From positions 1-45,040 of the forward strand of contig CADCTN010000034.1 in assembly GCA_902805535.1 (NCBI GenBank): DNA of 45,040 bases, written 5' to 3'. Shown piece after piece: positions 1 through 10,744 of the stretch (its first letter is position 1; each line of letters begins with the position of its first letter). A program made the translations under genes and the position numbers. A model generated the notes under the pieces. The model was not told the origin of the DNA, made no database searches, and was given only the letters and a program-made list of their open reading frames with translations. This DNA is from an uncultured Blastococcus sp. (GTDB lineage Bacteria > Actinomycetota > Actinomycetes > Mycobacteriales > Geodermatophilaceae).

Positions 1-3000
1 GCGCCCGCCGCGCCCCCGACCGACCGCAAGCCCGCCGCCGGCACCTCGTCGCAGGCCGCGAAGCCCGCCGCCGCCCTCGGCAGCGACGGCACCACGATCC
101 CGCTGCGGGGCGCCGCGAACGCGGTCGTCAAGAACATGAACGCCTCGCTGGCCGTCCCCACGGCCACGAGCGTGCGCGCCGTGCCCGCCAAGCTGCTCGC
201 CGACAACCGCGTCGTCATCAACAACCAGCTCCGGCGCACCCGCGGCGGCAAGATCAGCTTCACCCACCTCATCGGCTACGCCCTGGTCAAGGCGCTCGTC
301 GACTTCCCGGTGATGAACCGGCACTTCGCCGAGTCCGACGGCAGGCCGACGGTCGTGCAGCCCGACCACGTCAACCTCGGCCTGGCCATCGACCTGGCCG
401 GGAGGAACGGGCAGCGCTCGCTGGTGGTCGTGTCGATCAAGGGCTGCGAGGCGATGAACTTCGCCCAGTTCTGGTCGGCCTACGAGGACATCGTGCGCAA
501 GGCCCGCCAGGGCGCGCTCACCGCCGAGGACTTCGCCGGCACCACCATCAGCCTCACCAACCCCGGCACGCTGGGCACCAACCACTCGGTGCCGCGGCTG
601 ATGCAGGGCCAGGGCACGATCGTCGGCGTCGGGGCGATGGAGTACCCGGCCGAGTTCCAGGGCGCCAGCGACGAGCGGCTCGCCCAGATCGGCATCAGCA
701 AGATCATCACGCTGACGTCGACCTACGACCACCGGATCATCCAGGGCGCCGAGTCCGGCGACTTCCTGCGCCGCCTGCACGCGCTGCTGCTGGGCGAGGA
801 CGGCTTCTACGACAAGGTCTTCCGCTCGCTGCGGATCCCCTACGAGCCGGTGCGCTGGATGCCGGACGTGCGGATCACGCGCGAGGGGCAGATCGACAAG
901 GAAGCCCGGGTCATCGAGGTCATCGAGGCCTACCGGCGCAACGGCCACCTCATGGCCGACACCGACCCGCTCGAGTTCAAGGTCCGCACCCACCCCGACC
1001 TCGACATCCTCCAGCACGGCCTGACGCTCTGGGACCTCGACCGGTCCTTCCCGGTGGGCGGGTTCGCCGGCGAGCGACTGATGGCGCTGCGCGACATCCT
1101 CGGCGTGCTGCGCAACTCCTACTGCCGCACCGTCGGCGTCGAGTACATGCACATCACCGATCCCGAGGAGCGCGAGTGGCTCCAGGCGCGGATCGAGGTC
1201 AAGCACGAGCAGCCCGACCGGGACAAGCAGAAGCACGTGCTCGGCCGGCTGAACGCCGCCGAGGCGTTCGAGACCTTCCTGCAGACCAAGTACGTCGGCC
1301 AGAAGCGGTTCAGCCTCGAGGGCGGCGAGTCGGTGATCCCGATCCTGGACGAGGTGCTGATCGCCGGCACCGACCACGGGCTCGACGAGGTCGCGATCGG
1401 CATGGCCCACCGCGGCCGGCTCAACATCCTGGCCAACGTGCTGGGCAAGAGCTACGCGAAGATCTTCGGCGAGTTCGAGGGCAACATCGACCCCGGCACG
1501 GTCCAGGGGTCCGGTGACGTGAAGTACCACCTCGGGGCCGAGGGGACGTTCAGCAACCCGTTCCGCCCCGACGCCGGGATCGCCGTCTCGCTGGCCAGCA
1601 ACCCGAGCCACCTCGAGACGGTCAACCCCGTGCTCGAGGGGATCGTGCGGGCCAAGCAAGACATGATCGACAAGGGCGAGCAGGGGTACACCGTGCTGCC
1701 GGTCCTGCTGCACGGTGACTCCGCGTTCGCCGGGCAGGGCGTGGTCGCCGAGACCCTGAACCTCTCGCAGCTGCGCGGCTACCGCACCGGCGGCACCGTG
1801 CACGTGGTGATCAACAACCAGGTCGGCTTCACCACCAGCCCGACGGCGGCCCGGTCGAGCCTCTACTCGACCGACGTGGCGCGGATGGTCAACGCCCCGA
1901 TCTTCCACGTCAACGGTGACGACCCCGAGGCGTGCGTGCGCGTGGCCCGGCTGGCCGTGGAGTACCGGCAGGCGTTCCGGAAGGACGTCGTCATCGACCT
2001 GGTCTGCTACCGCCGGCGCGGCCACAACGAGGGCGACGACCCGTCGATGACCCAGCCGCAGATGTACGACATCATCGACCGCAAGCGCTCGGTCCGGAAG
2101 CTCTACACCGAGGCGCTGGTGGGCCGCGGCGACATCACCCTGGAAGATGCCGAGGAGGCCCTCAAGGACTACCGCGGACAGCTGGAGCGGGCCTTCGCCG
2201 AGACCCACGACGCCCAGGACTCCTCCAAGCCCGAGCCGGTGATGGATCCGCGCACGCCGCAGGAGTCCACCGTGAAGACGGCGATCACGCGCGAGGTCCT
2301 CAAGGCCATCGGCGACGCCCACGTCTCCTTCCCGCCGAGCTTCACCCCGCACCCGAAGCTGCAGAAGATGCTCGAGAAGCGCGCGGCGATGGCCAGCGAG
2401 GGCGGCATCGACTGGGCCATGGGCGAGCTGCTGGCGTTCGGCTCGCTGCTCACCGAGGGCGTCCCGGTCCGGCTGGCGGGGCAGGACTCCCGCCGGGGCA
2501 CCTTCGTGCAGCGCCACTCGGTGCTCATCGACCGGACGAGCGGCGCGGAGTACACCCCGCTGGCCAACCTCGGCGAGGACCAGGCGAAGTTCTTCGTCTA
2601 CGACTCGCTGCTCAGCGAGTACGCGGCGCTGGGCTTCGAGTACGGCTACTCGGTGGCCAACCAGAAGGCCCTGGTGCTGTGGGAGGCGCAGTTCGGCGAC
2701 TTCGTCGACGGCGCCCAGATGGTGATCGACGAGTTCATCAGCTCCGGCGAGGCCAAGTGGGGCCAGCGCTCCGGCGTCGTCATGCTGCTCCCGCACGGAC
2801 TCGAGGGCCAGGGGCCCGACCACTCCAGCGGCCGGATCGAGCGGTTCCTGCAGCTGTCGGCGGAGAACAACATGACCGTCGCGAACTGCTCCACCCCGGC
2901 CAACTACTTCCACCTGCTGCGCCGCCAGGCGCTGTCGGACGTGCACCGGCCGCTGGTCGTGTTCACGCCCAAGTCGCTGCTGCGGGCCAAGGCGGCGGTC

Positions 3001-3447
3001 AGCGCCGTCGAGGACTTCACCGAGCAGAACTTCCGCCCGGTGCTGCCCGACGCCGGCGTGGGTGGCACCCCGCTCGATGCCGCCGCGGTGAAGCGCGTGC
3101 TGCTGTGCAGCGGCAAGGTGGCCTACGACCTGATGGCACAGCGGGAGGCCGAGGGCATCACCGACGTCGCGGTGGTGCGGGTGGAGCAGCTGTACCCGCT
3201 GCCCTCCGACCAGATCCGCGAGGCGCTGGAGCGCTACCCGGACGCCGGCGACGTCGTCTGGGTGCAGGAGGAGCCGATGAACATGGGCGCCTGGCAGTTC
3301 ATGGCCGTCAACCTCCCCGAGCACCTGCCGCAGGACCGGACCTTCCGCCGGGTCAGCCGGCGGGCGTCGGCCAGCCCCGCGGTGGGGTCGGCCAAGGTGC
3401 ACGAGGTCGAGCAGCGGCAGCTCGTCGCCGAGGCGTTCGCGGACTGA
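1..3447 (+). CDS. kgd: Multifunctional 2-oxoglutarate decarboxylase/dehydrogenase E1 with E2-type succinyltransferase domain (5' truncated by window edge)
   Basis: Frame open from base 1 through an Ala/Pro linker; acyltransferase motif [13 protein letters not shown] followed by E1 TPP domain ([27 protein letters not shown]). Confidence 0.96.
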   Translation, partial: APAAPPTDRKPAAGTSSQAAKPAAALGSDGTTIPLRGAANAVVKNMNASLAVPTATSVRAVPAKLLADNRVVINNQLRRTRGGKISFTHLIGYALVKALVDFPVMNRHFAESDGRPTVVQPDHVNLGLAIDLAGRNGQRSLVVVSIKGCEAMNFAQFWSAYEDIVRKARQGALTAEDFAGTTISLTNPGTLGTNHSVPRLMQGQGTIVGVGAMEYPAEFQGASDERLAQIGISKIITLTSTYDHRIIQGAESGDFLRRLHALLLGEDGFYDKVFRSLRIPYEPVRWMPDVRITREGQIDKEARVIEVIEAYRRNGHLMADTDPLEFKVRTHPDLDILQHGLTLWDLDRSFPVGGFAGERLMALRDILGVLRNSYCRTVGVEYMHITDPEEREWLQARIEVKHEQPDRDKQKHVLGRLNAAEAFETFLQTKYVGQKRFSLEGGESVIPILDEVLIAGTDHGLDEVAIGMAHRGRLNILANVLGKSYAKIFGEFEGNIDPGTVQGSGDVKYHLGAEGTFSNPFRPDAGIAVSLASNPSHLETVNPVLEGIVRAKQDMIDKGEQGYTVLPVLLHGDSAFAGQGVVAETLNLSQLRGYRTGGTVHVVINNQVGFTTSPTAARSSLYSTDVARMVNAPIFHVNGDDPEACVRVARLAVEYRQAFRKDVVIDLVCYRRRGHNEGDDPSMTQPQMYDIIDRKRSVRKLYTEALVGRGDITLEDAEEALKDYRGQLERAFAETHDAQDSSKPEPVMDPRTPQESTVKTAITREVLKAIGDAHVSFPPSFTPHPKLQKMLEKRAAMASEGGIDWAMGELLAFGSLLTEGVPVRLAGQDSRRGTFVQRHSVLIDRTSGAEYTPLANLGEDQAKFFVYDSLLSEYAALGFEYGYSVANQKALVLWEAQFGDFVDGAQMVIDEFISSGEAKWGQRSGVVMLLPHGLEGQGPDHSSGRIERFLQLSAENNMTVANCSTPANYFHLLRRQALSDVHRPLVVFTPKSLLRAKAAVSAVEDFTEQNFRPVLPDAGVGGTPLDAAAVKRVLLCSGKVAYDLMAQREAEGITDVAVVRVEQLYPLPSDQIREALERYPDAGDVVWVQEEPMNMGAWQFMAVNLPEHLPQDRTFRRVSRRASASPAVGSAKVHEVEQRQLVAEAFAD

Positions 3448-3451
3448 GGAC

Positions 3452-3643
3452 ATGTACTTCACCGATCGCGGGCTCGAGGAGCTGACCGACCGGCGGGGCG
3501 AGGAGCAGGTCACCCTCGCCTGGCTGGCCGGTCAGCTGCAGGCGTTCGTGGACCAGCACCCCGACTTCGAGGTGCCGGTCGAGCGGCTGGCCACCTGGCT
3601 GGCCCGGGGCGGCACGGACGACGACGCGGACCTGGACGACTGA
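3452..3643 (+). CDS. Small DUF6104-like protein
   Basis: MYFTDRGLEELTDRRGEEQVTLAWLAGQLQAFVDQHPDFEVPVERLATWLAR; starts 4 nt after kgd stop. Confidence 0.75.
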   Translation: MYFTDRGLEELTDRRGEEQVTLAWLAGQLQAFVDQHPDFEVPVERLATWLARGGTDDDADLDD

Positions 3644-3717
3644 GCCTGGACGACTGAGCCGGGACCCCTCCAGCGCGCCTGACCCGGGGTCGGTCGTCCG
3701 GGCCTCACCCTGGGTCC

Positions 3718-4431
3718 GTGCTCGGTCACTCGCATGCCCTGTCCGGGCTCGCCGCCGGCGCCGCGACGCTCCCCTGGGCCCCGGTGCACGGCGCCGTCGC
3801 GCAGGTCGCCTGGATCTCCGCGGCGGGCGGGTTCGCGATGCTGCCCGACCTGGACCAGCGGGGCTCCACCATCTCGCGGATGTGGGGCCCGGCCACCGAC
3901 GTCCCGTCCGGGTTGGTCGGAACGGTCGCCCGGGGCCACCGCTGGGGCACGCACGACGCGATCCTCGGGCCCGTCGTCTTCGGCTTGCTGGCCCACCTCG
4001 CCGCCGGGGCCTACTGGTCGAGCCTGCTGCTGATGGCGCTGGCCATCGGGCTGGCCCTGCGGGCGCTGCACTTCGTCATCCCCGGCCGCGCCGAGAACAC
4101 CGTGATCGGCAACCTCGTGCTGTCGTGGGGCGGGGCGTACCTCCTGCTGGCGCACAGTCCGGGCCCGGCCTGGCTGCCCTACGCGGTGGCCCTCGGGGTG
4201 CTGACGCACACCGCGGGTGACTTCCTGACCAAGGAAGGCATCCCCGTCCCGCTGTTCTGGCTGCTCCGGCGCAGCCGTCTGGCGCCGATCCACCTGCGCA
4301 CCGGCGCCGTGGTGGAGCAGGCGGTCCTGGTGCCGGCCTTCCTGATCGCGATCGCCGTCTTCGGCTACCTCAACACCTCGGCGCGCGGCACCGTGGACCC
4401 CTTGGTGGAGCGGCTGCTCAGCCTCGGCTGA
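3718..4431 (+). CDS. Membrane-bound metal-dependent hydrolase (YdjM-like)
   Basis: GTG start; MLGHSHALSGLAAGAA start, TM-rich sequence, HTAGDFLTKEGIPV motif. Confidence 0.8.
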   Translation: MLGHSHALSGLAAGAATLPWAPVHGAVAQVAWISAAGGFAMLPDLDQRGSTISRMWGPATDVPSGLVGTVARGHRWGTHDAILGPVVFGLLAHLAAGAYWSSLLLMALAIGLALRALHFVIPGRAENTVIGNLVLSWGGAYLLLAHSPGPAWLPYAVALGVLTHTAGDFLTKEGIPVPLFWLLRRSRLAPIHLRTGAVVEQAVLVPAFLIAIAVFGYLNTSARGTVDPLVERLLSLG

Positions 4432-4440
4432 GCGGCCCTG

Positions 4441-5637
4441 TCAGCGGGTGACGCCCTGCTCCCGCGCGCAGGAGGCCACGGCGGTGGCCACGGCGTCGAC
4501 GACCCGGCCGTCCAGGGGGCTCGGGACGATGTAGTCGGCGCGCACCTCGTCACCGACCACGTCGGCGATCGCGGTCGCCGCGGCCAGCTTCATCTCCTCG
4601 GTGATCGACCGCGCACCGGCGTCGATGGCCCCGCGGAAGATGCCGGGGAACGCCAGCACGTTGTTGATCTGGTTCGCCAGGTCGCTGCGGCCGGTGGCGA
4701 CGACGGCGGCGTACTTCGCCGCCATGCCCGGGTCGACCTCCGGCGTCGGATTGGCCAGGGAGAACACGATGCAGCCCGGCGCCATCGAGGCGATCGCGGC
4801 CTCGGGGACCGACCCACCCGACAGCCCCAGGTAGACGTCGGCGCCCTCCAGCGCCCCCACCATCGTCCCGGCGTACCCGGCCCGGTTGGTGTTCTCGACC
4901 AGCCACCGCTTGATCGGGGTCAGGTCCTCGCGTCCGGCGTGCAGCACGCCCTTGGAGTCGGCCACGGCGATGTCGCCGACGCCCGCCTCGAGCAGGATCT
5001 TCGTGCACGCGACGCCCGCAGCTCCCGCCCCCGCGACGACGACCCGCAGGTCGGCCAGCGGCCGGCCGACCACCTTGGCGGCGTTCCGCAGGGCGGCCAG
5101 CACGACGATCGCCGTCCCGTGCTGGTCGTCGTGCATGACCGGGATGTCCAGGCGCTCCCGCAGGCGGGCCTCGATCTCGAAGCAGCGCGGGGCGCTGATG
5201 TCCTCGAGGTTGATGCCACCGAAGGACGGCGCGATCGCCGCCACGGTCTCGACGATCGTGTCCACGTCGGTGGTGGCCAGCACCACCGGGACGGCGGACA
5301 GGCCCGCGAGCTCCTTGAAGAGGCAGGCCTTCCCCTCCATGACCGGCAGCGACGCGGCCGGCCCGATGTCCCCGAGACCGAGCACCGCCGTGCCGTCGGA
5401 GACGACGGCCACGACCCGCGGGGCCCAGGTGAACCGGCGGGCCAGGTCGGGCTCGGCGGCGATCGCGCTGGAGACGCGCGCGACCCCGGGGGTGTAGGTG
5501 AGCGCCAGGTCGGCCATGGACCCGATCGCGCGGGTGCAGACCATCGACAGCTTCCCGCCCTCGTGGACGGCGAACGCCGGGTCGTCGGCGAAGCGGTCGG
5601 TCGTCGGCTCGCCGATGGAGTTGCCACCCATGGACAC
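4441..5637 (-). CDS. NAD(P)-dependent malic enzyme
   Basis: YTPGVARVSSAIA, VVSDGTAVLGLGDIGP, MHDDQHGTAIVVLAALRNA, FSLANPTPEV motifs. Start may be GTG 5637 or ATG 5631. Confidence 0.95.
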   Translation of the reverse strand: MSMGGNSIGEPTTDRFADDPAFAVHEGGKLSMVCTRAIGSMADLALTYTPGVARVSSAIAAEPDLARRFTWAPRVVAVVSDGTAVLGLGDIGPAASLPVMEGKACLFKELAGLSAVPVVLATTDVDTIVETVAAIAPSFGGINLEDISAPRCFEIEARLRERLDIPVMHDDQHGTAIVVLAALRNAAKVVGRPLADLRVVVAGAGAAGVACTKILLEAGVGDIAVADSKGVLHAGREDLTPIKRWLVENTNRAGYAGTMVGALEGADVYLGLSGGSVPEAAIASMAPGCIVFSLANPTPEVDPGMAAKYAAVVATGRSDLANQINNVLAFPGIFRGAIDAGARSITEEMKLAAATAIADVVGDEVRADYIVPSPLDGRVVDAVATAVASCAREQGVTR

Positions 5638-5686
5638 CGAGCGTATCGGGGGTCGGTCCGCCCAGGCCGGTCAGGGCCGCGGCGGC

Positions 5687-6064
5687 TCAGATCGACGGTG
5701 CGGCGGGCAGTGCCCCCGGCCGGGGCCACAGCCGGGCCACGACGCGTCCCACGACGACGGCCGGCCCGAAGGACCGGCTGTCGTCGGTGGCGAACTCGTT
5801 GTCGCCTTCCAGCCAGTGCCCCCCCGGGACCGCCCGGCGGACCCGCTTGACGACGAGCAGTTCCGGCCGGGACGGGAACCGGGCCAGGACGACGTCCCCC
5901 GGGGCCAGGCGGGACGTGGGGCGGACGCGGCGGACCAGCAGCCGGTCGCCGTGCCGCACGGTGGGGGACATCGACGGACCGGTCACCCGCGCCACGTTCC
6001 AGGCTGCGTCGAGACCAGGAACGGGCGCCTGGGCCCCGTCTCCCGCACTGTCGCCGTGGATCAC
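5687..6064 (-). CDS. sodX: S26-family signal peptidase, probable nickel-type superoxide dismutase maturation protease
   Basis: VTGPSMSPTVRHGDRLLVRR (Ser motif), PGDVVLARFPSRPELLVVKRVRR (Lys motif), LEGDNEFATDDSRSFGP; divergent from sodN. GTG start at 6064 is a choice. Confidence 0.85.
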   Translation of the reverse strand: MIHGDSAGDGAQAPVPGLDAAWNVARVTGPSMSPTVRHGDRLLVRRVRPTSRLAPGDVVLARFPSRPELLVVKRVRRAVPGGHWLEGDNEFATDDSRSFGPAVVVGRVVARLWPRPGALPAAPSI

Positions 6065-6115
6065 CGCGAGTAGGGTTCCAGACGACCCAACCCCACGACA
6101 TCCGGAGGCACCTCC

Positions 6116-6535
6116 ATGCGTCTCACCCGCATGTTCTCCGCCCGCGTCGTCCAGGTGCTGGAGGCCACCGCGCACTGCGACCTCCCCTGCGGCGTGTACG
6201 ACCCGGCCCAGGCCCGCATCGAGGCGGAGTCGGTCAAGGCCATCCAGGAGAAGTACCAGGGCAACGAGGACCCGGTCTACCGCACCCGCGCCATCCTGAT
6301 CAAGGAGCAGCGGTCGGACCTGGTCAAGCACCACCTGTGGGTGCTCTGGACCGATTACTTCAAGCCCCCGCACTTCGAGAAGTACCCCCAGCTGCACGAG
6401 CTGTTCAACAAGGCCACCAAGCAGGCCGGCGCGGCCGGCGGCAAGGGCAGCATGGACCCCGCCGAGGGCCAGAAGCTGCTCGACTACATCGCCGAGATCG
6501 ACAAGATCTTCTGGGAGACGAAGGCCGCCGCCTGA
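6116..6535 (+). CDS. sodN: Nickel-containing superoxide dismutase precursor
   Basis: 19-aa leader then HCDLPCGVYDPAQARIEAES nickel-hook motif (HCxxPCxxY); RBS ggagg upstream. Confidence 0.97.
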   Translation: MRLTRMFSARVVQVLEATAHCDLPCGVYDPAQARIEAESVKAIQEKYQGNEDPVYRTRAILIKEQRSDLVKHHLWVLWTDYFKPPHFEKYPQLHELFNKATKQAGAAGGKGSMDPAEGQKLLDYIAEIDKIFWETKAAA

Positions 6536-6702
6536 CCTCCCCGCAACGCCTCGGACGGCGCCGGTCGACACCCGTCGGCCGGCGCCGTCCGTCGTCCTGG
6601 GCGCCAGCCCCGGCAAACCTCCCCGGCCCGTGGTGAACAGCACGTATCGGCAGGTGAGGGCCCGGGCACGCACCATCGTCCGGGGACGCCTAGGGTCGTC
6701 CG

Positions 6703-7956
6703 ATGCCGAAGTCAGGAGTCTCCGTGATCGACGTCGGCGCGCTGCTGCACCACGTGGAGGACGCCGCCCCCATCGACGCCGTCGAGGTCGTCGCGGCGGA
6801 GCTCGGCGAGATGGTCGACGCGACGGCGGTGACCCTGCTCATCGCGGACTTCAGCGGCCGGGCCGTCGTCCGGCTCACCTCGGCCGGGCTGGTCGACGGC
6901 GCTCGCGGGCAGGGCGTGGAGCAGGCCGAGACCCTTCCGCTGTCCGGCACGACGTACGAGAAGGTCCTGCGCACGCAACAGGCCGACGTCCAGGACGTCG
7001 GCGACGGCGCGCGGATGGTCGTCCCGGTGACCGACCGCGGGGACGCCATCGGGCTGCTGGAGCTCGACCTGCCGCGGTACCCGTCCGAGGACGAGGTCGC
7101 CGACATCAGCGGCGCGGCCCACGCCCTGGCCTACGTCGTCATCGCCGCGCGTCGCCACACCGACGTCTTCGAGTGGGGCCAGCGCTCCACCCCCTTCGCC
7201 CTCGCCGCCGAGATCCAGCGCCGCCTGCTGCCGGCCTCCTACACCTGCGAGGCCGGGCAGTTCACCCTCGCCGGCTGGCTGGAGCCCGCGGCGACCGTGG
7301 GCGGCGACACCTTCGACTACACGCTGGACCGGGACTACCTGCACGTCTCCATCACCGACGCCGTCGGGCACCAGGTGGCGGCGTCCCTGCTCGCGACCCT
7401 CCTGGTGGGCAGCCTGCGCAACGGACGGCGCAAGGGCCTGGACCTGGCCGGGCAGGCGCGGTACGCCAACGACTCGCTGGCGCAGAACAGCGCGCCCGGT
7501 CAGTTCGTGACCGGGCAGCTGCTGCGGCTGGACCTGTGCGCGGGCCGGGCGGAGATCGTCAACGCCGGCCACACCCTCCCGCTCCGCCTGCGGGACGGGA
7601 AGGTGGAGGAGGTCGCGCTGGCCGTGGAGGCGCCCTTCGGCGTCGTGCCGGGCAAGGACTTCCTCGTGCAGCCCTTCCCGCTGGAGCCTGGCGACCGGAT
7701 CGTGTTCCTGACCGACGGGATGGTCGAGCGCAACGCCGCGGCCTTCGACGTCGCCGCCGCCCTGGCCGCCAGCGCCGAGCTGCACCCCCGGGAGGTCGTG
7801 CACGAGCTCGGTGCGGCGGTCCTGAAGGCCACCGGCGGGGACCTCGAGGACGACGCCACGATGGTCTGCCTGGACTGGTACGGGGGTCCGCCGCGCGGTC
7901 GGACGACGGAGTTCGGCGCCGATCGGGACCTCGCCTCGGCGCCCGCCGGACCCTGA
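6703..7956 (+). CDS. GAF-like plus SpoIIE/PP2C-type serine phosphatase regulator
   Basis: FALAAEIQRRLLP, VGGDTFDYTL, ITDAVGHQVAASLLATLLVGSLRN, VNAGHTLPLRLRDG, VFLTDGMVERN motifs. Confidence 0.88.
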   Translation: MPKSGVSVIDVGALLHHVEDAAPIDAVEVVAAELGEMVDATAVTLLIADFSGRAVVRLTSAGLVDGARGQGVEQAETLPLSGTTYEKVLRTQQADVQDVGDGARMVVPVTDRGDAIGLLELDLPRYPSEDEVADISGAAHALAYVVIAARRHTDVFEWGQRSTPFALAAEIQRRLLPASYTCEAGQFTLAGWLEPAATVGGDTFDYTLDRDYLHVSITDAVGHQVAASLLATLLVGSLRNGRRKGLDLAGQARYANDSLAQNSAPGQFVTGQLLRLDLCAGRAEIVNAGHTLPLRLRDGKVEEVALAVEAPFGVVPGKDFLVQPFPLEPGDRIVFLTDGMVERNAAAFDVAAALAASAELHPREVVHELGAAVLKATGGDLEDDATMVCLDWYGGPPRGRTTEFGADRDLASAPAGP

Positions 7957-7999
7957 CGGCGGACCGGCGCACACCCGTGCCGGTACCGTTCGGCACACC

Positions 8000-8656
8000 A
8001 TGCGCATCGACCGGGCCGGGTGGCCTTTCATCACCGGACCCCTGGCCCCCGCGGCCCTCGCAGCCCTCGCCGGACGCCGGTGGGCGGCGTGGCCGTTCCT
8101 GGGGCTGTCGGCCTACATGGCGCTCTTCTTCCGGGACCCCGACCGTCGCTGCGACACCGTCGCGCCCCACCCGGACGACGTCCTCTCCCCCGCCGACGGC
8201 GTGGTGATGGTCGCCGGGACGCCGCAGGACGGCGTCGCTCCCGACGGGAACTGGCAGCAGGTCAGCGTCTTCCTCTCCGTGGTCGACGTGCACGTCAACC
8301 GGTCGCCGTACCGCGGCGAGGTCGTGCAGAGCTCCTACCGCAAGGGCAGCTTCCTGGCCGCCTACCGCAAGGAGTCCGCGCACCGGAACGAGCGCAGCGA
8401 GCTGTGGCTGCGGAACGGCGAGGGCCCCGGCGCCCGCACCGTCGTCTTCCGGCAGATCGTGGGCGTCCTGGCCCGCCGGATCGTCACGCGCACGGGACCG
8501 GGGCAGCGGCTGGCCACCGGCGAGCGCATGGGCCTGATGAAGTTCGGCTCGCGCATGGACGTGTTCGTCCCGCCGGAGTGCACGGTGGCCGTGACGAGGG
8601 GACAGCGGGTGCGGGGCGGCGAGACCGTCATCGCGCGCTGGCCCGCCGCGGGCTGA
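8000..8656 (+). CDS. psd: Phosphatidylserine decarboxylase (short archaeal/actinobacterial type)
   Basis: RDPDRRCDTVAPHPDDVLSPADGVV, VHVNRSPYRGEV, and FGSRMDVFVP with putative autocleavage Ser. Confidence 0.9.
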   Translation: MRIDRAGWPFITGPLAPAALAALAGRRWAAWPFLGLSAYMALFFRDPDRRCDTVAPHPDDVLSPADGVVMVAGTPQDGVAPDGNWQQVSVFLSVVDVHVNRSPYRGEVVQSSYRKGSFLAAYRKESAHRNERSELWLRNGEGPGARTVVFRQIVGVLARRIVTRTGPGQRLATGERMGLMKFGSRMDVFVPPECTVAVTRGQRVRGGETVIARWPAAG

Positions 8657-8668
8657 GGAGGTCGCGCC

Positions 8669-9469
8669 ATGGCACCGACGCGACGCACCGCCACCGTGGA
8701 GTTCGTCCGGGGCTCCGTCCGCGGCACCCGCCGGCGAGCCCTGGCGACGCTGCCCAGCCTGTTCACCCTCGCCAACATGTTCTGCGGGTTCTTCGCCATC
8801 CTCGCCTCGATCAAGGGGCAGTACGACCTCGCCGCCGTCCTCATCGGGCTCTCGGTGATCTTCGACATCACCGACGGTGCCGTGGCGCGGCTGGTGGGCG
8901 CCGTGACGCCCTTCGGCCTCCAGTTCGACTCGCTGGCCGATCTGGTGTCCTTCGGCCTGGCGCCGGCGCTGCTGGCCTTCACGCTGTTCTCGCAGGGCCA
9001 GGACGAGTGGGACCCGCTGGGGTGGGTGATCTGCTTCGTCTGGGTGGCCTGCGCAGCGATCCGCCTCGCCCGGTTCAACACCACGATCGACCCGACCGCC
9101 GACAAGCGGTACTTCATCGGCCTGCCCAGCCCGGGAGCCGCCGGCGTCGTCCTGGCGTCGGTCTTCGCGTTCGGTGACCACATGCAGGGCCGTGACCGGC
9201 TGTGGGTGCTGCTCGTCGTCCTGGTGCCCGCCCTGCTGATGGTCACCAACATCCGCTTCCGGTCGTTCCGCTCGCTGGTGAGCCCCAGGAGCGGCCGCCC
9301 CTACGGGCTGGCCGCCGCCGCGGTGCTCCTCGTGGTGGGCATCGCCACCGCCCCCGTGGTCACCAGCATCGTGCTGGCCTACGGCTACCTGTTCGCCCCG
9401 GTGCTCGTGCCCGTCCTCGCCCCGCTGATCCGGTTGCTGCCCGACAAGTTCACGGAGGCCTTCTCATGA
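8669..9469 (+). CDS. pssA: CDP-diacylglycerol-serine O-phosphatidyltransferase
   Basis: FDITDGAVARLVGAVTPFGLQFDSLADLVSFG (CDP-alcohol phosphotransferase DG..AR...G...D...D motif); 12 nt downstream of psd. Confidence 0.92.
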   Translation: MAPTRRTATVEFVRGSVRGTRRRALATLPSLFTLANMFCGFFAILASIKGQYDLAAVLIGLSVIFDITDGAVARLVGAVTPFGLQFDSLADLVSFGLAPALLAFTLFSQGQDEWDPLGWVICFVWVACAAIRLARFNTTIDPTADKRYFIGLPSPGAAGVVLASVFAFGDHMQGRDRLWVLLVVLVPALLMVTNIRFRSFRSLVSPRSGRPYGLAAAAVLLVVGIATAPVVTSIVLAYGYLFAPVLVPVLAPLIRLLPDKFTEAFS

Positions 9470-9951
9470 CCGTGCGGCCCATCCGCCGAGACGACGTCCC
9501 CGCGGTCGTCGGCCTCGTCCGGGAGCTGGCCGAGTACGAGAAGGCGCTGCAGGAGGTCCGCCTCACCGAGGAGCAGCTCGCCGGCTGCCTCTTCGGCGAG
9601 ACCCCCGCGCTCTTCGGGCACGTCGCCGAGGACGAGGGCGCGGTGGTCGGCGCCGCCCTCTGGTTCCTGAACTTCTCCACCTGGCGCGGCACCCACGGCA
9701 TCTACCTGGAGGACCTGTTCGTCCAGCCGCAGCACCGCGGCAAGGGGCTCGGCAAGGAGCTGCTGGGCACCCTGGCCGCGGTCTGCGTCGAGCGCGGCTA
9801 CTCGCGGCTGGAGTGGTCGGTGCTGGACTGGAACGCCCCGTCGATCAGCTTCTACCGGGCCGCCGGCGCCGTCCCCATGGACGGGTGGACCGTCTTCCGC
9901 CTCACCGACGACGCCCTGACCGACTTCGCTGCCGACCGGAGGACCCCATGA
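9466..9951 (+). CDS. GNAT family N-acetyltransferase
   Basis: ATGA overlap with pssA stop; IYLEDLFVQPQHRGKGLGKELLGTLAAVCVERGYSRLEWSVLDWN. Confidence 0.9.
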   Translation: MTVRPIRRDDVPAVVGLVRELAEYEKALQEVRLTEEQLAGCLFGETPALFGHVAEDEGAVVGAALWFLNFSTWRGTHGIYLEDLFVQPQHRGKGLGKELLGTLAAVCVERGYSRLEWSVLDWNAPSISFYRAAGAVPMDGWTVFRLTDDALTDFAADRRTP

Positions 9952-10730
9952 CCACCGAACGCACCCCCGCGCTGTGCTGGCTCACCGACATGGACGGCGT
10001 GCTGGTCCACGAGGAGAAGGCCCTGCCCGGCGCCGCGGAGTTCCTCGAGCGGCTGGTCGAGCGGCAGCGCCGCTTCCTCGTCCTCACCAACAACTCGATC
10101 TTCACCCCGCGCGACCTCGCCGCCCGGCTGGCCCGCACCGGCCTGCACGTGCCGGAGGAGTCGATCTGGACCTCCGCGCTGGCCACGGCGGACTTCCTCA
10201 CCACCCAGCTGCCCGGCGGGTCCGCCTACGTCATCGGTGAGGCCGGCCTGACGACGGCGCTGCACGAGGTCGGGTACGTGATGACCGACTCCGACCCCGA
10301 CTACGTCGTCCTCGGCGAGACCCGCACGTACTCGTTCGAGGCCATCACCCGGGCGATCCGGCTGATCGGGCGGGGCGCACGCTTCATCGCCACCAACCCC
10401 GACGTCACCGGGCCCTCGCCGGAAGGACCGCTGCCCGCCACGGGGTCGGTCGCGGCGATGATCACCCGCGCGACGGGTGCCGAGCCGTACTTCGTCGGCA
10501 AGCCCAACCCGATGATGTTCCGCAGCGCGATGAACCGGATCGAGGCGCACTCGGAGTCGACGATCATGGTCGGGGACCGCATGGACACCGACGTCGTGGC
10601 CGGCATCGAGGCCGGGCTGGAGACCGTGCTCGTGCTGTCGGGCTCCACCGCCGCCGCAGACGTCGCCCGCTTCCCGTTCCGCCCGAGCCGGATCCTCGAC
10701 TCCATCGCCGACGTCATCGACCTCATCTGA
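9948..10730 (+). CDS. HAD-IIA family sugar phosphatase/hydrolase (NagD-like)
   Basis: ATGA overlap; DMDGVLVHEEKALPGA, LTNNSIFTPRDLA, GKPNPMMF, MVGDRMDTDVVAGIEAGLETVLVLSG. Confidence 0.93.
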   Translation: MTTERTPALCWLTDMDGVLVHEEKALPGAAEFLERLVERQRRFLVLTNNSIFTPRDLAARLARTGLHVPEESIWTSALATADFLTTQLPGGSAYVIGEAGLTTALHEVGYVMTDSDPDYVVLGETRTYSFEAITRAIRLIGRGARFIATNPDVTGPSPEGPLPATGSVAAMITRATGAEPYFVGKPNPMMFRSAMNRIEAHSESTIMVGDRMDTDVVAGIEAGLETVLVLSGSTAAADVARFPFRPSRILDSIADVIDLI

Positions 10731-10744
10731 GGACGCCTCCTCAG
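10727..10744. terminator. Small hairpin spanning both stop codons of convergent genes
   Basis: CTGAGGA-CGCC-TCCTCAG; TGA 10728-10730 (+) and TGA 10741-10743 (-) lie in opposite arms. Confidence 0.55.

Noticed and set aside
1932-3485. 517-aa plus-strand ORF overlapping kgd
   Set aside because: Alternate frame of kgd, Arg/Gly/Pro-rich with no recognisable domain.
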